From Anniella stebbinsi (taxonomy: Eukaryota; Chordata; Lepidosauria; Squamata; Anniellidae): 64,000 bases of DNA. The notes beneath the pieces were generated by a model that was given only the letters and a program-made list of their open reading frames with translations, was not told the DNA's origin and searched no databases. How positions within the stretch are numbered: position 1 is the stretch's first letter; every line of letters begins with the position of its first letter. Positions 25,201-37,200 of this stretch are shown in pieces. Made by a program: the position numbers and the translations under genes. The DNA lies in assembly GCA_029215795.1 (NCBI GenBank), contig JARDYH010000007.1, forward strand, positions 74,721,763 through 74,785,762, read 5' to 3'.

Positions 25201-28200
25201 TAGATGAATGATGGTAGATGGGGAAAGCAACTTAAAACCCTTCAGTGAAGTCCATGTCAGAGGATGGGAGCAGGATATACTGGAATTTAAAAGCTCCCTT
25301 GCTTGCCAAACGAAGATCACAATACTGTTCAGTCTACCTATCCTTACTCTAGGGTAAAAACATGAAAAAGAATGTAGCTGCTAGGTATGGATTTAAAGTT
25401 ATCTGATTGGCCTTTAGAAGCACAGAGGCCTGGTACTGTTTTCAGTTCAGCGGTCCTGTATGGGACATAGAATTTGGAGTAGGATGATTTTGGAGTGGGA
25501 TGATTTAAAATTGAGGCTGAATTGTGGCAATTCCAGGGGCGGGAGGTAGACCTGATAGACCATTGCATACATGGCTTAATTAAAGAGTCGTCCCCCAATC
25601 CACACATCCCTGGATGTCCCTCAAAGACCCTTCCGTACTCTGCTCATACACACCTGTTACCCCATTAACATCAGATCAGTTTACCTTGGGTACCATATAC
25701 TGAAAACTTGTCTTAAAAATAAACAAATTCTTGAAGGTCTGATAAAGAGCCTACTGCAATCACTCATTCCGCATGTGACCACATTAATCCCAAATGAATA
25801 CATCTTGTACACTGTCCACACAGTGACTTCTTTAAGAGCTTTAGACCATGTTTCTGCCCCAAGGAATGCCAACAAAGTTGTCCTTAAACTAATTCTGTGG
25901 ATATTATAGACCTTGGGGTTAGAAGGCTGTTAGAACCCAGAATCTAGGAAATTATATTAAATATTTGAAGGCAATGGTCTTGGATCAATTGTACTATTGG
26001 ATACTTACTCCTGGAGCAGCTGCATAGACGTTCTGCAATTAAAAATAAAAATAAAAGGTAGGGACAGTTAAGAATGTTCACAAATATCAAACCACAGAGT
26101 CCTCTGATTTTGAGTTTTAAGTGGTCAGGAACAACAATTATATTTCCACTGCAAAGATATTCTGCCCTACAAAATTCAGTTCATGAAGGTGCGATAATGT
26201 ATATACTGATGTAATATAATTGTCTGAGCCATCTTGTCAGGGCCCCTTTAAAATAACCACTTCAAATAATACTGTCTATTCTCCCTTTCTAATTAGTCTA
26301 CCTGGAGCTACCTACTCAAGTACTTCTGTGGTGCAACCTTTCTCATTCTCCACCCATTGAGGTTCCTCCTCAACCCCCTCCCCATTCCTATAAATCTTTG
26401 ATATCCGCTACCAAAACTTAGCCAAAGGATGTAGATCTCAACTGAATGTTCATTCTTGCCATTTCACTACATCTATATATTATTCTTCCATCCTCCCTTG
26501 TATTGATGTCTTTAGATGGTCAACTCCATGAGGCAGTGACCATTCTTCTTATTACCACTCACTTATGCACTGTGCACTCTGGCATTCCTATATAATGTCT
26601 CAAGGGGAAACAATCCCAAAGTATCTTGCAATGGTAAAGAGAGACCATTCCTCTACTGAGGATGGGGCAGTGGCCATCAGCTTCAAAATGCAGAGGAATT
26701 CTGGGTACCACTACTTACGCCATTGCCATTGCCTCCTACACCATTGTTGCCAAATGTGTCAGTTTGATCAATGTTGCCTCCATTCTGGATAGAGGAAGGA
26801 ACAATATCTTGTTAGGTGGCTGAATGATGGTGGATGGGGAAAACACCTTAACGCCCTGCAGTGAAGTCCATGACAGAGGATGTGAGCAGCATCTACTGGG
26901 ATTTAAAAGCTCTCCTACTCAACACACAAAGATCACAATCCTGATCCATCTACCTATCCTTACTCTAGGGTAAAAAACTGAAAAAGACTGTAGCTGCTAG
27001 ATATAGATTTCAAATGATGTTCCTTTGACCCTTGGAAGCACAGAGGCCTGGTCCTATTTTCAGTACAGCAGTCCTGTATGGGTCATAGAATTTGGAGTAG
27101 GATGATTTAAAATTGAGGCTGAATTGTGGCAATTCCAGGGGTGGTAGACCTGATAAACCATTGCCTACATGGCCTAACTAAAGTGTCCTCCCCCAATCCA
27201 CACATCCCTGGCTGTCCCTCAAGGTTCTTCCATACTCTGCTCATACAGATGTGTTACCACATTAACCCCAGATCAAGTTAGCCTGGATGCCGTAATCTGA
27301 AAACCTGTCTTACAAATAAACAAATCCTTGAAGGTCTGATGAAGAGCCTTCTGCATTTCACTTATTCTGCATGCGACCACATTAATCCCAAATGAATATG
27401 TATTGTACATTGTCCACATGTTGACTACTTTAAGTGCTTTAGACCACCATTCCACCCCAAGGAATGGCAACACAGTTGTCCTCAAACTAGTTCTATGGAT
27501 GTCATATACCCTGGGGTTAGCAGGCTGTTAGAACCCAGGATTTAGGAAGTTATGTTAAAGAACTGAAGGCAATGGTCTTGGATCACTCGTACTGTAGGAT
27601 ACTTACTCCTGGAGCAGCTGCATAGACGTTCTGCAATTAAAAAAATAAATAAAAGGTGAGGACAGTTAAAAACTTTCACACATATCAAGGCACAGTGCCC
27701 TCTTATTTTAATTTTTAAGCAGTGATGAACAACAATTATATTTTCACTGCAAAGATACACTGTCCTGCAAGATTCAGTTAATGAAGTTGGGTTAATGTAT
27801 TTATATTCTGATGTAATAGCATTGTCTGAGCCTTCTTGTCAGGACTCCGTTTAAATAAAAACCTCAGATAATACTGTCTTTTGTCCTTTTCTAATCCTTC
27901 TATCTGGAGCTACCTCCCCAAATACGTTTGGGGTGCAACCGTTCTCCTTCTCCGCCCTTTGAAGTTCCTCCTCAGCCCCCTCCCCATTTATATAAACCTT
28001 TGATATCCCCTAATGAAACTAAGCCCATGGATGTAGAACTCAACCGAATGTTGATTCTTGCCATTTCCAAACATCTATGTATTCTTCTCCCTCCCTGTTA
28101 TTAATTTTTTTAGATGGTCAACCCCATGAGGAAGAGACTTTTCTTCTTATTAGCCCTCACTAATGCACTGTGCACTCTGGCATTCCTATAGAATGTCTCA

Positions 28201-31200
28201 AAGAGAAGGAAGCAGAAACAATCCCAAAATCTCTTACGATGTTAAAGAGAGACCATTTCTCTACTGAGGATTGGGCAATAGCCATCAACTTCAAAATGCA
28301 GAGGAACTCTGGGTACCACTACTTACATTGTTGCCATTGCCTCCTACACCGTTGTTGCCAAACGTGTTAGTTTGATCAATGTTGCCTCCATTCTGGAAAT
28401 AAGAATGAAAAGCGTCTTGTTAGATGGATGAATGATGCTGGATGGGGAAAGCAACTTAACACGCTGCAATGAAATCCATGTCAGAGGATGTGAGCAGCAT
28501 CTACTGGAATTGAAATGATCCCCTACCGGCCACACAAAGATCACAATCCTGATCAGTCTACCTATCCTTACTCTAGGATAAAAAATGAAAAAGGATGTAG
28601 CTGGTTAAAGTTATGTCTCAATGGCCCTTAGAAGGATAGAGGCCTTGTCCTATTTTTAGTACAGCTGTCCTGTATGGGACATAGAATTCGGAGTACAATG
28701 ATTTAAAATTGGGCTGAATTGTGATAGACCATTGCCTACATGGCCTAATTAAAGTGTCCTCCCCAATCCACGCATCTCTTGCTGTCCATCAAAGACCCTT
28801 CCAAACTCTGCTCATACAGACGTGTCACCACATTAACCCCAGATCAAGTTACCCTGGGTGCCGTGAACTGAAAACCTTCCTTACAAATAAAGAAATCCTT
28901 GAAGGTCTGATAAAGAGCCTTCTGCACTCCACTCATTCCGCATGTGACCACATTAATCCCAAATGAACAAGTTGGGAACATTGTCCACATGTTGACTTCT
29001 TTAAGAGCTTTAGACCACCTTTCCACCAAAAGCAATACCAACAACATTGTCCTTCAACTAGTCCTGTGCTTGGGGTTAGCAGGCTGTTAGAAACAAGGAT
29101 CTAGGTAGTTATATTAAATATTTGAAGGCAATGGTCTTGGATCACTTGTACTGTTGGATACTTACTCCTGGAGCAGCTGCATAGACGTTCTGCAATAAAA
29201 AAATTAAAAAAAACGTAGGGACAGATAAGAATGTTCATAAATATCAAAGCACAGAGTCCTCTGATTTTGAGTTTTAAGCAGTGATGAACAACAATTATAT
29301 TTCCACTGCTAAGAAACTGTGTCCAACAAGATTCAATTCATGAAGGTGGGATAATGTCTATACATTCTAATGTAATATAAGTGCCTGAGCCATCTTGTGA
29401 GGACCCTCTTTTAAATAAACACTTCAAATAAAACTGTCCCTTCTCCCATTATAATCCTTCTATCTGGAGCTACCTCCCGAAATATATTTTCCTTCTTCAC
29501 CCAGAGAGTCTTCCTCAACTCCTCTCTTTTTCTACAAACCTTTGTCATCCACTAATGGAACTAACCCCAAGGATGTAGAACTAAACTGAATGATCATTCT
29601 TGCCATTTCTCCACACCTACATATTTTCTTCCTTCCTCCCTTGTATTGAAGTTTTTCGATGGTCAACTCCGTGAGGCAGAGACCTTTCTTCTTATTAGCA
29701 CTCGCTTCAACACTGTTCACTCTGGCATTCCTATAGAATGTCTCAAAGAGAAGGAAGCAGAAACAATCCCAAAGTCTCTTGCAACGTTAAGGAGAGACTA
29801 TTCCTCTACTAAGGATGGAGCAAATGGCATCAGCTTCACAATGCAGAGGAACTCTGGGTACCACTACTTACGCCATTGCCATTGCCTCCTACACCATTGT
29901 TGCCAAATGTGTCAGTTTGATCAACGTTGCCTCCATTCTGGATAGAAGAAGGAAGAATATCTTGTTAGGTGGATGAATGATGATGGATGGGGAAAACAAC
30001 TTAACACCCTGCTGTGAAGTCCATGTCAGAGGATGTGTGCAGCATCTACTGGAATTTAAAAGCTCCTCTGCTGGCTACACAAAGATCACAATCCTGATCA
30101 GTCTACATATCTTTATTCTAGGATTAAAAATGAAAAAGGATGTAGCTGCTAGAAATGGATTTAAAGTTATCTGATTGGCCCTTACTAGCACAGAGGCCTC
30201 ACCCTATTTTCAGTGCAGCAGTCCTGTATGGGGCACAGAATTTGGAGTAGGATGTTTTAAAAATGAGGGTGCATAGTGGCAATTCCAGGGGCAGGAGGTA
30301 GACCTGATAGACCATTGCATACATGGCCAAATTAAAGTGTCCTCCCCCAATCCACACATCCCTGGATATCCCTCAAAGACCCTTCAATACTCTGCTCATA
30401 CAGACGTGTTACCACATTAACCCCAGATCAAGTTACCCTGGGTGCTGTAAACTGAAAATTTGTCTTATAAATAAACAAGTCCTTGACGGTGTGATAAAGA
30501 GCATTCTGCACTCCACTCATTCTGCATGTGACCACATTAACCCCAAATTAACATGTTGGGTACATTGTCCACATGTTGACTTCTTTAAGAGCTTTAGACC
30601 ACCTTTCCACCACAGGGAATGCCAACGAATTTGTCCTTAAACTAGTTCAGTGGATATCGTAGACCTTGGGGTAGCAGGCTGTTACAATCCAGGTTCTAGG
30701 TAGTTACATTAAATATTTGAAGGCAATGGTCTTGGGTCTCTTGTACTAATGGATACTTACTCCTGGAGCAGCTGCATAGACGTTCTGCAATTAAAAATAA
30801 AAATAAAAGGTGGGGACAGTTAAGAAAGTTCAGAAATATCAAAGCACAGAGTCCTCTGATTTGAGTTTTAAGCAGTGATGAACAACAATTATATTTCCAC
30901 TGCAAAGATATTCTGTCCTACAAAATTCAGTTCATGAAGGTGGGACAATGTATATATATTCCAATGTAATATAATTGTCCGAGCCATCTTGTCAGGGCCC
31001 CTTTGAAATAAGCACTTCAAATAATACTGTATTTTCTCCCTTTCTAATCCATCAATATGTAGCTACCTACCCAAATACTTTTGTGGTGCAACCTTTCTCC
31101 TTCTCCTCCCTTTGAGGTTCTTCCTTAACCCCATTTCTATAAACCTTTAACGTCCCCCACGGATGTAGAACTAAACTGGATGTTCATTTTTGCTATTTCT

Positions 31201-34200
31201 CCACACCTATATATTTTTCTTCCTTCCTCACTTGTATTGATGTTTTTAGATGAACAACTCCATGAGGCAGAGACCTTTCTTCTTATTAATTCTCACTTCA
31301 ACACTGTTCACTCTGGCATTCCTATAGAATGTCTCAAAGTGAAGGAAGCAGAAGCAATCCCATAGTCTGTTGCAATGTTAAGGAGAGACTATTCCTCTAC
31401 TGAGGATGGAGCAAATGGTATCAGCTTCACAATGCAGAGGAACTCTGGGTACCGCTACTTACGCCATTGCCATTGCCTCCTACTGCGTTGTTGCCATGTG
31501 TGTTAGTTTGATCAATGTTGCCTCCATTCTGGAATGAGAAGAAGAATATGTTGTTAGGTGGATGAATTATGGTGGATGGGGGAAAATAACTTAACACCCT
31601 GCAGTGAAGTCCATGTCAAGGTATGTGAGCATCATCTACTGGAATTTAAAAGCTCCCCGACTCGCCATACAAAGATCACCATCCTGATCACTATACTTAT
31701 CATTACTCTTGGAAAAAAATGAAAATGAATGTAGCTGTTAGATATGGATTTAAAGTTATGTCTGATTGGCCCTTAGAAGCACAGGAGCTTTGTCATTTTT
31801 TCAGTACAGAAGTCCTGAATAGGGCATAGAATTCAGAGCAAGGATGTGCACAGCCATGAAAATCGTATCGGAATTGGAATCAGGACTTCTGATTTTGACC
31901 TGAATCGTATCAGGTAAAATTGGACTCCCCTCAAATCACTTCAGATCCGATTCTGATATGAAAATCAGACCTCTGATTTCAGAATCGGACGCCATTTTGA
32001 ATTATTTTCCCCATAGCATAGTATTGTGTTAAAAAAAATGCCTATAACTTTTTTTATTTTAAAAGATAGAATCATGAAACTTGGCCGCATTGCAGATGGG
32101 TTTGAGGTATGTATGTGTGAGAAATTTAGGAAACATAAGTGCAAGCATTTTGAGGCTGTGACGTTTCAAAAAACGAACCAGGAATGCCAAGTTTCATGCT
32201 TCTATCTTTAAAAATAAAATAGTTAAATGTGTTTCTTTCCTCATTGTTCCAAAAATAACTTGCCACTACACGTTTGAACCTATGTTTCTGAAATTTCTCA
32301 CACATGACTACCTCCATTCCTTCTCCAATGTGGCCAAGTTTCATTCTTCAGTCTTTTAAAATAAGAAAATCTAAAGATGTGACTGTCTTTCCCCCAATGC
32401 AACCCATTCTTCAAAAATTCCTTGCCACTACACGCCTGCACCTATGTTTCTGAAATTTCACACACATAAGTACCAAGATACCATCTGCAACATGGCCAAG
32501 TTTCCTGTGTGTTTCTTTAAAAATAAAGACGTTATATAGGCATTCCTGGTACATTTTTCAAAATGCCATAGCCACAAAATGCCTGCACTTAAGTTTCCTA
32601 AATTTCTCACACATAAATACCTCAAACCCATCTGCAATGTGGCCATATTTCCTGCTTTTATCTTTCAAAATAAAATGTTATAAGCATTTTTGTACCACAA
32701 TACTAGGCTATGGAGAAAATCATTTAAAATGGTGTCCGATTCTCCGATTTTATCTGATCAAAATTGGACGGAAAAATAATCGGATCAGATAAAATCAGAG
32801 CTCCTTGAAACAACATCAGAATCGGAAATTGGATGTCCAATTTAGCTTGAATCGTATCAGAATTTGACATCGGATCCAATTCAATGCACATTCCTAATTC
32901 AGAGTAGGATGATTTTAAATTGAGGCTGAACTGTGGCAGTTCCAGGAGCAGGAGGTAGACCTGATAGACCATTGCCTACATGGCCTAAAGTGTCCTCCCC
33001 CAATCCACACATCCCGGGCAGGTCCCTCAAATATACTTCCATACTCTTCTCATACACATGTGTTACCACATTTACCCCAGATCAATTTACCCTGTGTGCC
33101 ATAAACTGAAAACATGTCTTACAAATAAACAAGTCCTTGACGGTCTGGTAAAGAACCTTCTGCACTCCACTCATTCCACATGCGGTCACATTAATCCGAA
33201 ATGAACACGTTAGGTACATTGTCCACATGTTGACTTCTTTAAGAGCTTTAGACCACCGTTCCACCCCAAGGAATGCCAACAAAGTTGTCCTTAAACTAGT
33301 TCAGTGTCAGAACCCAGGTTCTAGGTAGTTATATTAAATGGTTGATCGCAATGGTCATGGATCATTTGTACTACCGGATACTTACTCCTGGAGCAGCTGC
33401 ATACACGTTCTGCAATTAAAAATAAAAATAAAAGGTAGGGACAGTTAAGAATGTTCACAAATATCAAACCACAGAGTCCTCTGATTTTGAGTTCTAAGCA
33501 GTGATACACAACAATTATATTTCCACTGCAAAGATACACTGTCCTATGAGATTCAGTTCATGAAGGTGGGATAATGTATATCTATATTCTGATGCAATAT
33601 AATTGTCTGAACCATCTTGTAAGGGCCCTCTTTTCAATAAACACTTCAAATAAAACTGGCCCTTCTCCCTTTCTAATCCTTTTATTTGTAGCTACCTCCC
33701 CAAATACTGTTGTGGTACAACCTTTGTCCTTCTCTATCCTTTGAGGTTCTTCCTCAACCCCCTCCCCATTTCTATCAGCCTATGATATCCCCTAATGAAA
33801 TTAAGCCCGAGGATGTAGAACTAAACTGAATGTTCATTCTTGCTATTTCTCCACACCTATATATTTTTCTTCCTCCCTCCCTAGTATTGAAGTTTTTAGA
33901 TGGTCAACTCTAGGCTGACCATATGAAAAGGAGGACAGGGCTCATGTAACTTTAACAGTTGTAGAGAAAAGGGAATTTCAGCCAGTGTCATTTGTATGCA
34001 ATTAGTCCCTGGTGAAATTCCCTCTTCATCACAACAGTTAAAGTTGCAGGCACTATACTAGAGTGACCAGATACAAAAGAAGGCAGGGCCCCTGCAACTT
34101 TAACTGGTGTGATGAAGAGGGAATTTCACCAGGAACTAATTGCATACAAATGACACTGGCTGAAATCTCCATTTCTCTACAACTGTTAAAGTTACATGAG

Positions 34201-37200
34201 CCCTGTCCTCCTTTTCATATGGTCAGCCTAGTCAACTCCATGAGGCAGAGACCATTCTTATTACCACTCGCTTATGCACTGTGCACTCTGACATTCCTAT
34301 AGAATGTATCAAAGAAGCAGAAACAATCCCAAAGTCTCTTGCAATGGTAAGGAGAGATCATCTCTCTACTGAGGATGGGGCAGAAACCATCAGCTTCAAA
34401 ACGCAGAGGAACTCTGGGTACCGCTACTTACACCATTGCCATTGCCTCCTACTGCGTTGTTGCCATGTGTGTTAGTTTGATCAATGTTGCCTCCATTCTG
34501 GAATGAAGAAGGAACAATATCTTGTTAGGTGGATGAATGATGGTGGATGGGGAAAACAACTTAACACCCTGCAGTGAAGTCCATGTCAGAGGATGTGAGC
34601 AGCATCTACTGGAACTTAAAAGTAGGGGTGTGCATCGGATCGGATCCGATCCACGATCCGAATCCGATCCGACCCAAAATCGGGAAAATCCGATCCGATC
34701 CGATCCGATCCGACCAACCTCCGATCCGATCCGATCCGATCCGACGAGGTCCGATCCGGATCGGACGCCATTTTGAATGCTTTTTCCCATAGCCAAGTAT
34801 TGTTTTACAAAAACGCCTATAACTTTTTCATTTTTAAAGATAAAAGGATGAAACTTGGGCACATTGTAGACTGGTTGGGGATAGTTATCTGTGAGAAATT
34901 TCAGAAAGATTGGTGCATGCGTTTTGTGGCAATTAATTTTTTAATAAATACCCAGGAATGCTTATAACTTTGTCATTTTTAAAGTTACAAACATGAAACT
35001 TTGCCACATTGTAGGAGGTACCTTGGGACCTATGTGTGTGAAATTTCAGAAACATAGGTGCTTGCCTTGTGTGGCAATTAATTTTAGAAAAATGGGTAGT
35101 AGTGGGGTAAATACAGTTATGCCTCCCATTTTTTTATTTTTAAAGATACAAACAGGAAACCTGGGCACATTACAGGTACCACTTGCCTTGATATGTGAGT
35201 GAAATTTCAGAAACATTGGAGCTTGCCTTGTGTGGCAATTAAGTTTTGAAACAATGAGGAAAGAAACACCTATAACTTTGTCATTTTTAAAGTTACACAC
35301 ATGAAACTTTGCCACATTGTAGGTGGTACCTTGGGACCTATGTGTGTGAAATTTCAGAAACATAGGTGCTTGCCTTGTGTGGCAATTAATTTTAGAAAAA
35401 TGGGTAGTAGTGGGGTAAATACAGTTATGCCTCCCATTTTTTTAGTTTTGAAGATACAAACAGGAAACTTGGGCACATTACAGGGAACACTTCGCTTGAT
35501 ATGTGTGTAAAATTTCAGAAACATTGGTGCTTGCCTGGTGTGGCAATTAATTTTTGAAACAATGAGGGATTCATTGGACAGCACTTGCCCATAGGGATTC
35601 ATTGGAGAGTACTTGTCCATAGGGAATCATTGGAAAGCACTTTCCCATAGGGAATCATTGCATTGCACTTTCCCACTGAGAAATGCAGTTATGCCTCCCA
35701 CATTTTTATTTTTGAAGATACAAACAGGAAACTTGGGCACATTGTAGACTGGTTAGGGATAGTTATCTGTGAGAAATTTCAGAAAGATTGGTGCATGCAT
35801 TTTGTGGCAATTAATTTTTTAATAAATACGCAGGAATGCCTATAACTTTGTCATTTTTAAAGTTACACACATGAAACTTTGCCACATTGTAGGTGGTACC
35901 TTGGGACCTATGTGTGTGAAATTTCAAAAACGTAGGTGCTTGCCTTGTGTGGCAATTAATTTTAGAAAAATGGGTAGTAGTGGGGTAAATACAGTGACGC
36001 CTCCCATTTTTTTATTTTTTAAGATACAAACAGGAAACATGGGCACATTACAGGGAACACTTCACTTGATATGTGTGTAAAATTTCAGAAACATTGGAGC
36101 TTGCCTTGTGTGGCAATTAATTTTTGAAACAATGAGGAAAGAAACGCCTATAACCTTTTTATTTTAAAAGTTAGAAGTCTGAACATTGCTCACTTTGTAG
36201 ATGGGTTAGGGGTAGATATGTGTCAGAAATTTCAGAATGATAGGTCCAGGCATTTGATCGCTATGGAATTTTTAGATAAAATGTTTCAAAAAATTTTCCA
36301 CAGAGGCCCGGTCTTCCCCTCTTCCCCCTCCCGCTTCCCGCGAAGAAAAGGAAACACTCTCTCGTCTCGATCCCTTTGATCCTGTTGCTAGTATCCATTA
36401 CAGGGCTCGTGTCTGCTTTCACTTTTTACTCAAGCAGAACGGCTGAGCCTAGCTGAGTTTTGCAGCCATGCGTGCAAGGAAGGATCTCTCTCATCTCGAT
36501 CCCTTTGATCCTGTTGCTAGTATCCATTACAGGGCTCGTGTCTGCTTTCACTTTTTACTCAAGCAGAACGGCTGAACCTAGCTCAGTTTTGCAGCCATGC
36601 GTGCAAGGAAGGATCACTCTCTCTCGATCTCTTTGATCCTTTGTTCCTCCCCTTCTCCTCCCCCTCGCCGGCGTTGTGTGTGCGCCCCGCCGGTGCCCTC
36701 GCGTGCGGGCCGGTTCCTGGGCAGCAGAGGCTCTGCCTGGCTGCTGTGAGGCTCCTGAAGGGCTTGCCTAATGCGGGCTGTTGTGCTCCGCTGGGCCGCG
36801 GGGGTAGGTTGATGATGAACAGGATGATGGGGAGGGCGTTCAATGGCCCCTCCGCTCACCAACTGACAGCGCGTGCTCCGCTCCAGACACCCGGCCTCGG
36901 CAGCCAGGAGGATACGCTGCCAAGCCCGCCGCCGCCGCCCGCGCGCGCACACACACCACCCGTCCATTATCATTTGGGCAGCCCTAATTAAGGAGCGCTC
37001 AAAAAATGGCAAAACCCCCTCTCCTTTTTTCTTAATTCCTTGCAGCTCCCACGATTTAACCCTTTCCTATCAGCTACAATTAATTAATAGTAGGATGACC
37101 AGTACCAGGAGACTGGTGTGTACAAATGTTTTTTTTTTTTAGGCTTGAGATCATAAAGAGGCAAATATTCTACCTACCGTATTGGAAGCAGTATGTATTA

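Larger units (their letters stand above)
16008..33540 (-). repeat. Tandem exon-intron array, period about 1.6 kb
   Basis: Units repeat in the same order (B, C block, A in transcript order). B-to-B distances are 1,673, 1,586, 2,574, 4,168, 1,598, 1,559, 1,595 and 2,625 bp. Removing inserted fold-back elements with one target copy brings the large values to 1,591, 1,452 and 1,559. Introns are alignable by eye between units, for example GTGGCAATTCCAGGGGC and TCCTCCCCCAATCCACACAT blocks. Confidence 0.88.

Noticed and set aside
34691..34930. Frames rich in SDPIRSDPIR-type repeats at the ends of the fold-back elements
   Set aside because: These are translations of the GGATC-type pentamer runs at the transposon ends, not protein-coding sequence.
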